Of a DNA stretch of 40,255 bases, positions 1 through 6,561 are shown piece after piece. The first letter of the stretch is position 1. Each line of letters opens with the position of its first letter. Origin of the DNA: an uncultured Ruminiclostridium sp. (GTDB lineage Bacteria > Bacillota > Clostridia > Oscillospirales > Ruminococcaceae). A program made the position numbers and the translations under genes. The notes under the pieces were generated by a model. It was given only the letters and a program-made list of their open reading frames with translations. It ran no database searches and had not been told where the DNA came from. The stretch is from NCBI GenBank assembly GCA_947630175.1, contig CANRGJ010000016.1, forward strand, positions 1 to 40,255. The letters are read 5' to 3'.

Positions 1-375
1 ATCGACCGGTGCTTGAGAAACAAGTACAGGCGGTGGACTCTGGATGACCTTGTGGAAGCCTGCTCGGAAGCCCTATATGAAATGGAGGGTATCACCAGAG
101 GTGTTTCCGTAAGAACCGTGCAGGCTGACATCCAGATGATGCGGTCTGACAAACTGGGCTACAATGCCCCAATAGAAGTATACGATACCAAATACTACAG
201 ATACGAGGATTCGGATTACTCGATAACCGACTCACCCTTGGAGGATGACACCTACGAATTGGTTGTCAAAGCCGTCAGAATGATAAGGCAGAAGGGTGAG
301 TCATCAGTCGAGGATTTGGGTGATATTCTCGAAAAAATCGGCGAACGGCTCAATGCCCTGCTGATACATCAATAG
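1..375 (+). CDS. WYL-type transcriptional regulator, N-terminal part only
   Basis: The frame is open from base 1, so the gene starts upstream of the window; the TTG at 13 is internal and not a credible start. The visible 124 residues match the N-terminal half of Bacteroidales WYL regulators: an IDRCLRN opening, then a DDLVEAC helix, a winged-helix segment (VSVRTVQADIQMMRSD) and the short YYRYEDSDYSI strand region that normally leads into the sensor half. Family members are usually about 300 residues or more and carry the WYL domain in the C-terminal half. Here the frame stops 40 to 45 residues after the wHTH region, so no WYL or WCX domain is encoded. It may be a truncated regulator that still binds DNA, or a decayed copy. 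The family call is fairly firm; function is unknown. Confidence 0.65.
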   Translation: MDRCLRNKYRRWTLDDLVEACSEALYEMEGITRGVSVRTVQADIQMMRSDKLGYNAPIEVYDTKYYRYEDSDYSITDSPLEDDTYELVVKAVRMIRQKGESSVEDLGDILEKIGERLNALLIHQ

Positions 376-377
376 AA

Positions 378-419
378 AAGGCTTCCGAGAAAATCATTCC
401 TGGTTTTCTCGGAAGCCTT
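378..419. terminator. Bidirectional intrinsic terminator hairpin
   Basis: Perfect 16-bp inverted repeat: left arm AAGGCTTCCGAGAAAA (378-393), 10-base loop, right arm 404-419. It lies between two converging units, the regulator ending at 375 and the tRNA array ending at 428. On the plus strand the stem is followed by CATTTTTG, and on the minus strand by TTCTATT just after the AAGCCTT arm. It can therefore serve both sides. Confidence 0.9.
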
Positions 420-427
420 CATTTTTG

Positions 428-501
428 AGTGAGAAGTCGGATTTGAACCGACGAATACCGGTTTTGCAGACCGGCCCCTTAAACCACTCGGGCATTCTCA
501 C
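428..501 (-). tRNA. tRNA-Cys (GCA)
   Basis: Acceptor GTGAGAA pairs with TTCTCAC. The anticodon stem CCGGT/ACCGG closes loop CTGCAAA (anticodon GCA). The T arm carries GGTTCAAATCC, and the discriminator base is U, as expected for tRNA-Cys. No CCA is encoded. It is the last tRNA of a seven-gene array, nine bases before the terminator hairpin. Confidence 0.93.
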
Positions 502-508
502 ATATCGG

Positions 509-580
509 TTGCGGGGGATGGATTCGAACCACCGACTTCGAGCTTATGAGGCTCGTTAGCTGCCACTGCTATACCCCACA
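509..580 (-). tRNA. tRNA-Met (CAT), elongator type
   Basis: Acceptor TGTGGGG pairs with CCCCGCA with one wobble pair; discriminator A. The anticodon loop is CTCATAA. The anticodon stem is CGAGC/GCTCG and lacks the three G:C pairs of initiator tRNA, so this is an elongator Met or possibly a lysidine-modified Ile-CAU tRNA. CCA is not encoded. Confidence 0.9.
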
Positions 581-587
581 TATGTTG

Positions 588-661
588 TACTTCCGACAAG
601 ATTCGAACTTGCGACCCTCACGTTCGTAGCGTGACGCTCTAATCCACTGAGCTACGGAAGC
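588..661 (-). tRNA. tRNA-Arg (ACG)
   Basis: Acceptor GCTTCCG pairs with CGGAAGT, the first pair being G:U. The anticodon stem TCACG/CGTGA closes loop CTACGAA (anticodon ACG, read as ICG after deamination). The T loop TTCGAAT is canonical and the discriminator is A. It lies 7 bases from tRNA-Met and 6 from tRNA-Tyr. Confidence 0.92.
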
Positions 662-667
662 ATATTG

Positions 668-749
668 TTGGGGCGGTAGGACTCGAACCTACGATGTCCG
701 AAGACGGGAGATTTACAGTCTCCTGCAATAGCCGCTATGCGACGCCCCA
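668..749 (-). tRNA. tRNA-Tyr (GTA)
   Basis: Acceptor TGGGGCG pairs with CGCCCCA; discriminator A. The anticodon stem GGAGA/TCTCC closes loop CTGTAAA (anticodon GTA). A long class II variable arm (CGTCTTCGGACATC) fits bacterial tRNA-Tyr. The T arm GTAGG/CCTAC is perfect. Confidence 0.93.
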
Positions 750-758
750 GGATAATTG

Positions 759-831
759 CACAGGCAGAAGGACTTGAACCCACGACTTTCGGTTTTGGAG
801 ACCGACGCTCTACCAACTGAGCTATACCTGC
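759..831 (-). tRNA. tRNA-Trp (CCA)
   Basis: Acceptor GCAGGTA pairs with TGCCTGT with wobbles; discriminator G, as normal for Trp. The anticodon stem TCGGT/ACCGA closes loop CTCCAAA (anticodon CCA). The T stem GTGGG/CCTTC contains a T:T mismatch and a G:T pair, so it is weaker than expected for a housekeeping gene. In Bacteroidales the housekeeping tRNA-Trp usually sits beside tuf and secE, so this is probably an extra copy. Confidence 0.88.
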
Positions 832-840
832 ATTATGTCG

Positions 841-913
841 TGGACACTCGTGGACTCGAACCACATTCTCAGGATTTTCAGTCCTGCGCATACACCATGT
901 CTGCCAAGTGTCC
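841..913 (-). tRNA. tRNA-Phe (GAA)
   Basis: Acceptor GGACACT pairs perfectly with AGTGTCC; discriminator A. The anticodon stem CAGGA/TCCTG closes loop CTGAAAA (anticodon GAA). The T loop is TTCGAGT. The D arm (GCAGACATGGTGTATGC) is irregular but can still form GCA/TGC. CCA is not encoded. Confidence 0.9.
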
Positions 914-921
914 TTAGATAG

Positions 922-1009
922 CGGAAGCAGAAAGATTCGAACTTTCGGAGCCTTTGTGAGGCTCGGCCCCTTAGCAGAGGGCTGGTTTCGACCGCTCACC
1001 CATGCTTCC
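922..1009 (-). tRNA. tRNA-Ser (GCT)
   Basis: Acceptor GGAAGCA pairs with TGCTTCC; discriminator G. The anticodon stem GCCCT/GGGGC closes loop CTGCTAA (anticodon GCT). A long variable arm GAGCC...GGCTC marks class II. It is the promoter-proximal gene of the array, with the TAACTTTG box about 16 bases upstream. Confidence 0.92.
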
Positions 1010-1024
1010 TTTGTTTTGACACTG

Positions 1025-1032
1025 CAAAGTTA
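1025..1032 (-). promoter_or_regulatory. -7 box (TAACTTTG) for the tRNA array
   Basis: The minus strand reads TAACTTTG, a perfect match to the Bacteroidetes -7 consensus TAnnTTTG. The predicted start of transcription falls within about 10 bases of the 5' end of tRNA-Ser (1009), as expected for a tRNA promoter. No clear -33 TTTG is seen at the usual spacing. Confidence 0.6.
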
Positions 1033-1122
1033 GACAGGCCGCATGAAGCCTATTTGCGTAGCAGAATTTTTAGATGATTTTTTTTATTTTTCATGTGATT
1101 TCGGTGATTTAGACTCCCCATA

Positions 1123-1196
1123 GGGCGGTTTTGTGGAGCTTGCGGAGGAAAACCGCCCCGACCGGATGGATTTGGCTTCGGTCGGTGTGGCTCCAC
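1123..1196. repeat. Structured intergenic element with three nested or overlapping inverted repeats
   Basis: The 200-base gap between the tRNA promoter and the next gene holds three perfect pairings. GGGCGGTTTT (1123-1132) pairs with AAAACCGCCC (1149-1158). CCGACCG (1158-1164) pairs with CGGTCGG (1179-1185). GTGGAGC (1133-1139) pairs with GCTCCAC (1190-1196). The first and third compete, so alternative folds are possible. A T-rich stretch (about 1080-1092) lies on the plus-strand left side. It is not a standard terminator for the minus-strand operon, since no T run follows on that strand. Its role is unknown. Confidence 0.5.
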
Positions 1197-1209
1197 GTTA
1201 TTGATGCTT

Positions 1210-1833
1210 TCAGTCGATGTCGGTGCCGATGAAGTGTTCATTGTCGATGAGGGTGTAGAAGTAGCCGTTGCCACAGCCTCGATACTCCTTGCTGAACCCG
1301 GCGATGATGTCACCCTTTCGGGCATATTTTGTGTCCTCTGTCACTACTTCAATCCATATGGTGCCGTCATAGCCCCGGAAGTCGAATCGGCATGAGCGGT
1401 AGGTCTGCCGTTCACGGAGTGCCTTGCGGAACTGGTTTACTGCCCACTCGTCATATCGGGCGATGGCTTGCAGGGAGATGATTTCTCCATCGATACGTGT
1501 TCCGGTGGTAAGTCCGTTGGCATAGCAATCCTTTTCGGGGTCGGCTTCAAGACATTTTCTGATGAACGGCGATGTGAAGTCGGCCTTGGCTGCATAGCGT
1601 TGGAACTTTCTGACGATGTTTGACACTTTAGGTTCTGACCGATTGAGAGCCGTCCAATTCTCAATGACTTTGCTTCCGATAGGATAACCCTTGGTGCGAG
1701 AGCGTGGAGCGAACTCGCATAGCTGTCCGTTCTGCGACATGAAGAGTCTTCGCTGATGGATGCCGTTTATAGTGGTTACGTCATATAAGCCTGATTTTCT
1801 TCCGACGATAGCTGTAGCTTCTTGATATTCCAT
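1210..1833 (-). CDS. Hypothetical protein of the accessory operon (207 aa)
   Basis: I do not recognise a family. The protein is soluble, of mixed charge and rich in aromatic residues (for example RQTYRSCRFDFRGYDGTIWIEV near residues 141-162), with no signal peptide or membrane segment. The N-terminus has a run of short strands (residues 8-45) and the C-terminus ends in a Gly/Tyr/Asp-rich segment. It is the last protein gene of the minus-strand unit, separated by 63 bases from the gene upstream. Its position next to ArdC, Toprim and DUF3945-type genes makes a conjugative-element accessory role likely, but this is inference from context only. Confidence 0.6.
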   Translation of the reverse strand: MEYQEATAIVGRKSGLYDVTTINGIHQRRLFMSQNGQLCEFAPRSRTKGYPIGSKVIENWTALNRSEPKVSNIVRKFQRYAAKADFTSPFIRKCLEADPEKDCYANGLTTGTRIDGEIISLQAIARYDEWAVNQFRKALRERQTYRSCRFDFRGYDGTIWIEVVTEDTKYARKGDIIAGFSKEYRGCGNGYFYTLIDNEHFIGTDID

Positions 1834-1896
1834 AGGTGTATTGGGTGTTGTGCCGCTCCGACCTGTGTTGTCGGAGCGACTGATTTTACCTGCTGA

Positions 1897-2136
1897 TTAC
1901 TGCATCATCATTACGTTGCAGTCGATTACGTCTGAGGCGAGTCCGAACGCCGGATAGTATGTGAAGTACGGATGGCTGCTGCCTTCCTCGTCAGTGGCGG
2001 GACTGACCGTCACCACATTGTTGCGCTCCCACCACTCGTCGATGATGGCTTTATCCTCGTCTGTTATAGAGTCAAGGTCTCCGTTGACGAGATAGCACAT
2101 AGCCCATACGGGTATCGGTTCTATTGTAAATTCCAT
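1897..2136 (-). CDS. Small acidic hypothetical protein (79 aa)
   Basis: A short acidic protein with a distinctive layout: an opening MEFTIEPIPVWAMCYLVNGD, a helix rich in Asp/Glu/Trp (DEDKAIIDEWWERN, residues 26-39), a VTVSPATDEEG strand-turn and a YFTYYPAFGLASDV end. Proteins with this pattern (IEPIPVWA...CYL, then PxFG near the end) recur as uncharacterised small proteins on Bacteroidales mobile elements; I recall a DUF6926-like family but cannot verify the assignment. It lies 11 bases downstream of the gene ending at 2148 and is probably co-translated with it. No function is known. Confidence 0.7.
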   Translation of the reverse strand: MEFTIEPIPVWAMCYLVNGDLDSITDEDKAIIDEWWERNNVVTVSPATDEEGSSHPYFTYYPAFGLASDVIDCNVMMMQ

Positions 2137-2147
2137 GGCGTTGATGT

Positions 2148-2636
2148 TTAGAAGTGATAGTCAAGGATGGCTCCGATGTAGAGTCTCGCTCCGATTTGCA
2201 GATTGCCGATGAGACGCATCAGCTCTCGCGACCTGTCGGCAAAACAAGAGTCTCCGGCGATTGAGGTGATGAAGAGCGCGTCGGTGGCAAGCGGATTGGC
2301 GATTGCCTTTTGCAGACGATATACCGGCCCGACATACTTGAAGAGATTGGTCTCGTCGATTGCTGCTGCCTTTTCATGAAGCGTGGCGGCATACTCGCGG
2401 CTCCACTCGGTGAAGCCTCCCTTATAGGTCAGCGACTCTCCGTCGGGATTGAGGGAAAACATTCCTGCCGGAAGTATGCGCTCCACGAGAGCCTTGATAA
2501 GCTCGGCTCTTTCCTCCTTGCTGACCTCCTGGCAATAGTCAATCATGGTCATGTCGGCGGCTTCAACGTTGTCGGCTCCTACATATTCATCGGGCAGGAT
2601 GGGTCGCTCTGCGATTTGATATATTGTGCTGTGCAT
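2148..2636 (-). CDS. Hypothetical protein (162 aa)
   Basis: I chose the ATG at 2634-2636 (MHSTIYQIAER). The frame stays open further upstream, but it then runs through the neighbouring gene on the same strand and through low-complexity basic sequence, which is not credible coding. The product is soluble and mostly helical, with an acidic N-terminal third (DEYVGADNVEAADMTMIDYC), a KEERAELIKALVERI helix near residues 40-55 and a hydrophobic C-terminal tail (GARLYIGAILDYHF). The family is unknown. It starts 11 bases after the stop of the 2648-2887 gene, so it is part of the same transcript. Confidence 0.65.
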   Translation of the reverse strand: MHSTIYQIAERPILPDEYVGADNVEAADMTMIDYCQEVSKEERAELIKALVERILPAGMFSLNPDGESLTYKGGFTEWSREYAATLHEKAAAIDETNLFKYVGPVYRLQKAIANPLATDALFITSIAGDSCFADRSRELMRLIGNLQIGARLYIGAILDYHF

Positions 2637-2647
2637 GGTGACGGGGA

Positions 2648-2887
2648 TTAGAAAGTTGCTACTGAGGGTATTGAGCCGTTCACTCTGAGCCCAAACGCCT
2701 GGGCGTAGATGAGTCCGAGTGGTGTGTCGGGATGGTCGATGTGGTATGAGCATACCTTTTTGAGGGTGGCGGCTATCTTCTGTCCGCTCCAGCCTCGCAT
2801 GAAGCTGACACGGTCGCGGTACTCGCGGTGTACATCCGATTTCGATACCGCGGCATATAACGCCTTGATTTGTTCCTGTCTGTCCAT
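2648..2887 (-). CDS. Small hypothetical protein (79 aa)
   Basis: A basic helical protein beginning MDRQEQIKALYAAVSKSD, followed by REYRDRVSFMRGW and a Cys/His-containing segment (VCSYHIDHPDTPLGLIYAQAFGL). There is no membrane segment or signal. The 12-base spacing to the next gene and the shared strand place it in the accessory operon. It follows directly after the 394-base non-coding stretch, so its ribosome-binding region lies at the end of that stretch. No family recognised. Confidence 0.65.
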   Translation of the reverse strand: MDRQEQIKALYAAVSKSDVHREYRDRVSFMRGWSGQKIAATLKKVCSYHIDHPDTPLGLIYAQAFGLRVNGSIPSVATF

Positions 2888-3281
2888 AGTTCCTTATGTT
2901 TATGTGTTCTAATCTTTTTCCCTTTGGTAGAAGCCTGATGGCTTCTCGCTTCCGGGGAAATTTTTCGATGCAAGACAGACGGAGGGCATGAGGTGGCGTA
3001 AGGCAAGTGTGGCAAGATGAAAATGACGGAATACCCAAATCTATGATTTGCGGAAGGCTGCCGGCTTTTTTATCGCAGACAAGCGCAGCGGTCACTTGCC
3101 GCCGGCGCCGCACTCCGTAACTTCGTAGCGAAAAATCCACGGATGCGTGAAGTATTCCGGAACAACAGGGTAATAGAAAACCCGATGCTCACGCACCGGG
3201 CATTCCTACATACAATGGCAAAAGAAAACTGTTTTATTATTTCATCGGCAATCCTGGTCAGCAACTGACCGGCCTGAAGTA
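2888..3281 (-). other. Non-coding structured stretch inside the accessory operon
   Basis: No credible gene is found here, although frames stay open by chance. The stretch contains several perfect inverted repeats: AGAAGCC/GGCTTCT (2929-2935 and 2940-2946, loop TGAT), GGCAAGTG/CACTTGCC (3002-3009 and 3093-3100), CGGAATAC/GTATTCCG (3027-3034 and 3152-3159) and GGTCAG/CTGACC (3257-3262 and 3266-3271). The second and third pairs cross, as in a pseudoknot. Such length and pairing are unusual in an operon where other gaps are 5 to 60 bases. It might be a structured RNA, a leader for the small genes downstream, or a DNA site such as a transfer origin. The minus strand can be read as RSYGVRRR...CDKKAGSLPQ, a pattern I recall seeing annotated as short ORFs on other Bacteroidales elements, which suggests nucleotide-level conservation. 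Confidence 0.45.
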
Positions 3282-3464
3282 TCAGTCTTTCTTCTCCGAG
3301 GCTTTCAGAGAGGCTTTGCGGAACTGTTTGAGCAACGGTTCCAGTTCTAGCGATGTGCGGCGGGCACGGAGACCTGCCGCCTTGTTCCCCTTTTCAAGCT
3401 GGGAATTGGCATCCTTCAGAAAGGCTTCCGCCTTGGCTGAAATCTGTTCGATAAGGTCTTTCAT
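3282..3464 (-). CDS. Histone H1-like (Hc1-type) small nucleoid protein
   Basis: A 60-residue protein with the features of the Hc1-like family in Bacteroidetes: an N-terminal helix MKDLIEQISAKAEAFLKDAN, the signature KGNKAAGLRARRTSLELE, then LLKQFRKASLKASEKKD at the lysine-rich end. These proteins are small, helical and basic and are thought to bind DNA non-specifically, organising the nucleoid or mobile DNA. Length is normal for the family and the ATG is the only sensible start. The gene lies between a non-coding structured stretch (downstream) and a membrane-anchored protein gene (upstream). Copies on conjugative elements are common, where they may coat or silence incoming DNA; that role is inferred. 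Confidence 0.8.
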   Translation of the reverse strand: MKDLIEQISAKAEAFLKDANSQLEKGNKAAGLRARRTSLELEPLLKQFRKASLKASEKKD

Positions 3465-3488
3465 GTCTGAATAGTGATATTTGATGAT

Positions 3489-4031
3489 TTATAAGAGTGG
3501 TATCTCAAAGGAGTTTACGACGCAGGTGGCTTCCTTGTCGAGTATAAACCAGTATTCGGAGTGGTATGGCGACCCGGCTTCATCCTTGGCTTCATATTCG
3601 ATTTTGACTTTCCATCCGGTGAACGGCTTCGGCATCTTATCATTCGGGCTTTTGAAGCTGACAAGCGAGCGGAGAGCCGAAAGAGCAGACATCTGACGCT
3701 CCATGAGTGCCGACGTGGAGCGGTCTTCAAGGTCGAAGTTCTCCATGTTGTCGGTGACATCCATCACCTTCTCGTTGATCTTGAGCATTGCCATGGCGAT
3801 GTTCATGCTCTCGTCCGTCGTGATATAGTCACGTCCGAATACCGAGTCAGCCTTGCTCACGGCCTTGATGCTGACGGACTCGGGACAGTCCACACAGGCA
3901 TAGAGCGACTTCTCGGCCACTTCCTTGGCACGTGCCTTAGGATCCTCACGCTGACATGCGAAGAAGAATATGCTTCCCCACACGAGCAACCCTCCTATGA
4001 GAAGGATTGCGAGTTTCATTCCCGGCTTCAT
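3489..4031 (-). CDS. Membrane-anchored or lipoprotein-like hypothetical protein (180 aa)
   Basis: Residues 6-25 form a hydrophobic segment (LAILLIGGLLVWGSIFFFAC) followed by QREDPKARAKEV. The cysteine at position 26 could be a lipidation site, but the preceding FFA is a poor lipobox, so a simple N-terminal membrane anchor is equally likely. The rest is extracytoplasmic: an acidic helical middle (MNIAMAMLKINEKVMDVTDNMENFDLEDRS) and a strand-rich end (GWKVKIEYEAKDEAG...YWFILDKEATCVVNSFEI) that resembles small beta-sandwich periplasmic domains. The start overlaps the stop of the upstream gene by four bases (ATGA), indicating translational coupling. Possibly part of a transfer or envelope function; not recognised. 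Confidence 0.65.
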   Translation of the reverse strand: MKPGMKLAILLIGGLLVWGSIFFFACQREDPKARAKEVAEKSLYACVDCPESVSIKAVSKADSVFGRDYITTDESMNIAMAMLKINEKVMDVTDNMENFDLEDRSTSALMERQMSALSALRSLVSFKSPNDKMPKPFTGWKVKIEYEAKDEAGSPYHSEYWFILDKEATCVVNSFEIPLL

Positions 4032-4573
4032 ACCCTTATGACCTGTGACTTGTCGGGTGAGACACCGAGTTTCTTTTCAAACTGCTGGCCGTCCTCACGG
4101 TACATCTCCACCGGATTGGCGGTGATGCCGTCGGCGCATATCTGACGCGCCTCGTCAAGAGTAATCAGATGACCGCCGATGTTGCGCCAGATTACGAAGT
4201 TGCATGGCGCGGACGGATGACTGTAGTTCGAGCAGTTGAAGGCCTTGGAGCCAACACGTATGTCGCCGCCGCATTTAGGACACTTGCCGATGACGGACTG
4301 CATGTCCACCGACCCATCGGCGTTCAGCACAAGCACGGTAGGGAATGTCTTCCACTCCTTTGTCGCGAAGCCGTCGAGCATAATCTCTCGCTTTTCCAAA
4401 AGGATGGAGATTTCCTCATCGGACATTTTGCGGTTGCCGATGACACCGTTGATGAAGACCCCGCACTTGGGAGCATCCCCGGTATTGTTCTCGCAGCGAT
4501 AGCCCTTGCAGGTCTTCACCACGTTGCCGCCGCACACAGGGCAGACGCCAACTATTTTCTTTTCTGATTCCAT
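4028..4573 (-). CDS. Double zinc-ribbon protein, topoisomerase C-terminal-repeat-like
   Basis: Two similar modules of about 70 residues are visible. Each begins with a CxxCGG knuckle (CPVCGGNVVKTCKGYRC near residue 11; CPKCGGDIRVGSKAFNC near residue 97), continues with a second Cys pair (CGVF; CNFV) and a hydrophobic strand, and ends with a DEEISILLEK or LDEARQIC helix. This layout is like the zinc-ribbon repeats at the C-terminus of bacterial topoisomerases and related accessory proteins, which bind single-stranded DNA. I take the ATG at 4571-4573 (MESEKK) because the extra 23 residues upstream come from a 14-bp tandem repeat (TTGATATGGTTGTA-like) and overlap the preceding gene. It is coupled (ATGA) to the next gene. 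Confidence 0.65.
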   Translation of the reverse strand: MESEKKIVGVCPVCGGNVVKTCKGYRCENNTGDAPKCGVFINGVIGNRKMSDEEISILLEKREIMLDGFATKEWKTFPTVLVLNADGSVDMQSVIGKCPKCGGDIRVGSKAFNCSNYSHPSAPCNFVIWRNIGGHLITLDEARQICADGITANPVEMYREDGQQFEKKLGVSPDKSQVIRV

Positions 4574-4620
4574 ATTGATATGGTTGTATTGATATGGTTG
4601 TTTTGTTGTTGATTTTGAAC

Positions 4621-5346
4621 TTAGTATTTGATGTATTTCCAATCGGAGACGAGTCCTTCGACCACGGCCTTACCCGACATAACCGAGGCCCAGCCCTCCG
4701 GGTCGAGGGAGAACCATAGGGCATCCCACGAAAGCGTCCTGATCTGCCATGCGAGGATAAAGAGGTCGGTGTTTATCGCTTCCAGCCTCGATACCACCTC
4801 GTTGGCTATGTAGTACCGCTCGGCCGAGTTGAGCAGATTCACTTTGTGTTTCGCCTTTTTTCCATCGTCCCCGGTGACATTGTATGAGCCGGAGGTGACA
4901 AGCTGTTGCATGAAAGGATAAAGGGCTGCCATCTGGGAGGCGGCATCGGAAATCTCATCGGAAACAAGCAGCGCTATCGCCGTTCCCTTGAGATTACCCT
5001 TTACCGAATTTTTCAGCAAAGCCGTGTTCTTGGGAATCTCGGTCAGCACCAGCTCGCCGGCACGTTTTATCTGATATAGATTCTGCATGGCGCCCTGGGC
5101 GTTCGAGAGATATTCAAGCATCTTGTTCTCCACGGCATGAACGCGGTCGAGGGCGACAGTCACGGCAGCTTCAGCCGCGATTATCTGTTCCTGGGTCTTC
5201 TTCCGTTTCTTGTGGATGCTTTTCAGCTCCTCGGTCTGGAGAATGACAGTGGCCGTCAGCGTCGGGTCTGTCTGCTGGGCGCACAGTGGCAAGCCACTCG
5301 TCAAGCAGCTCAGAGATATGGCGAGGCCGACAACACCTTTTTTCAT
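4621..5346 (-). CDS. Secreted helical protein, possibly a conjugation accessory protein
   Basis: A clear signal peptide (MKKGVVGLAISLSCLTSGLPLCAQQ) is followed by a long amphipathic helix with coiled-coil character (LQTEELKSIHKKRKKTQEQ onward, roughly residues 35-85), then mostly helical sequence ending DWKYIKY. I prefer the ATG at 5346 to the one four codons upstream because it gives a standard signal peptide. The arrangement resembles small periplasmic proteins of type IV secretion and conjugation modules (VirB5-like), but no signature confirms that. The gene sits 17 bases downstream of the Toprim gene and is co-transcribed with it. No other conjugation pore genes are in the window. Confidence 0.6.
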   Translation of the reverse strand: MKKGVVGLAISLSCLTSGLPLCAQQTDPTLTATVILQTEELKSIHKKRKKTQEQIIAAEAAVTVALDRVHAVENKMLEYLSNAQGAMQNLYQIKRAGELVLTEIPKNTALLKNSVKGNLKGTAIALLVSDEISDAASQMAALYPFMQQLVTSGSYNVTGDDGKKAKHKVNLLNSAERYYIANEVVSRLEAINTDLFILAWQIRTLSWDALWFSLDPEGWASVMSGKAVVEGLVSDWKYIKY

Positions 5347-5363
5347 GAGACATATCATTTCCG

Positions 5364-6548
5364 TTAAATTTTGAAAGATGATTTACGTTGCTCCGCGAGG
5401 TTGATGTCGCGGTCGTTCTTGTCGGGAGCAATTTCCGGCTTCATCGGCTTGTTCAGGAGGCAGTCGTTCCAGTCTTTGAATGCCTTGGGCGGCGGCCACT
5501 GACCCATGCGGTAGCGAAGCGACAATGCAGAACTGACCTGCGGGATAATCGAACGGTCTGTATCGACATCAATTGACTTACCCTTTGCCTCGACTTTCAG
5601 CCCGTTATCCGTCTTGCTGATTTTCAACGGCAAGTCCTCCAGCAGAGCCATCATGCGCAGACCGTAGATACGTCCGGCAAGGTCGTTGTCGAAGCAGTCG
5701 AATGCCCGGGCATTTGGGAACCGCTCCATCACGCCGGTCACCTGTCTGTCGGAGAATGTGCCTCCGAGTGAGGCAAGCGCGATATTGCCGCCCAACCGGG
5801 CGCGGTTCATCTGGTAGAACGACATGGCGTCGAAAGCCGACTCAAAGAAAAAGACGTTCCTTACAAGGCCGTTGTTTCCGTCCGAAAGGTCAGCGACCCA
5901 TGCGGCCGAGGAAGAGTTGGTTCCAGCCGCCTTTGATTTGTAGCCTCCCATACCTCGGATTTCATAACCCTGAACCTTGGAGTCAACGCACTCGGTATAA
6001 GGGAAGCCGATGTTATATCCGTCGAAGTTTTCGTTTCTCTTGTCACGGATAAGAGCGATATGATTCGCGAGGCTCCTGACTGTTTCATCGGAAATACCTC
6101 TCTGTGAGAAGAGTTTTGGAATCCTGTCGGGATCAACCGGCCTCACATCATACCGGGAGCTGTCGAAGGTGTGGCTGACCGATGCCGACTTCACGTACTC
6201 CCGGTCCTCCTTATATTCCGGCTCCGGCATATTGGCGAAACGGGCCATCACCTTGGCTATCTTCTGCCACTCGTCGTTGCCGGTGACAAAGAAAGAGTTG
6301 AGATTCTCTCGTATCAGTGTCACCACATCGCCCTTGCTGCCGTCACGACGGAAGAAGGTCTGTGAAGCCTTGTCACGGGGATTGCTCACGATGATGGTGT
6401 CGCGGCGGTTGTTGCCGTCGCCCAACACCAGCTCGATGTACTTGCCGACTCCAGCCTTGCGGTCGAGACGGTAGCCGAGAGCGTAGGCGATGTCATCGAC
6501 CCCGACACGGGATTTCAGTTCCTTGAAATTTACTTTGTAGTCATTCAT
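5364..6548 (-). CDS. Toprim-domain primase-like protein of a mobile element
   Basis: The N-terminus (residues 1-110) resembles the CHC2-like/DUF3991 region of plasmid primases: FKELKSRVGVDDIAYALGY, then FFRRDGSKGDVVTLIREN. The Toprim domain spans about residues 190-310, with a FFFESAFDAMSFY motif holding the catalytic Glu near 235 and a DCFDNDLAG motif holding the conserved Asp residues near 284-289. In the family this domain supports primer synthesis or strand handling for transferred single-stranded DNA. No zinc-binding Cys/His cluster of true CHC2 type is seen, so it may be an accessory rather than a replicative primase. The C-terminus is basic. It lies 13 bases downstream of the ArdC gene, a pairing common in Bacteroidales conjugative elements. 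Confidence 0.8.
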   Translation of the reverse strand: MNDYKVNFKELKSRVGVDDIAYALGYRLDRKAGVGKYIELVLGDGNNRRDTIIVSNPRDKASQTFFRRDGSKGDVVTLIRENLNSFFVTGNDEWQKIAKVMARFANMPEPEYKEDREYVKSASVSHTFDSSRYDVRPVDPDRIPKLFSQRGISDETVRSLANHIALIRDKRNENFDGYNIGFPYTECVDSKVQGYEIRGMGGYKSKAAGTNSSSAAWVADLSDGNNGLVRNVFFFESAFDAMSFYQMNRARLGGNIALASLGGTFSDRQVTGVMERFPNARAFDCFDNDLAGRIYGLRMMALLEDLPLKISKTDNGLKVEAKGKSIDVDTDRSIIPQVSSALSLRYRMGQWPPPKAFKDWNDCLLNKPMKPEIAPDKNDRDINLAEQRKSSFKI

Positions 6549-6561
6549 CCCTTTGTGGTGA

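Noticed and set aside
652-999. Open frame of 115 codons on the minus strand across the tRNA genes
   Set aside because: It runs through four tRNA genes; its apparent protein (for example AGIAQLVERRSPKPKVVGSSPSAC) is the well-known translation of tRNA sequence, not a gene.
2637-3140. Long N-terminal extension of the 2148-2636 gene on the minus strand
   Set aside because: It overlaps another well-formed small gene (2648-2887) and the structured non-coding block; the shorter start at 2636 is adequate.
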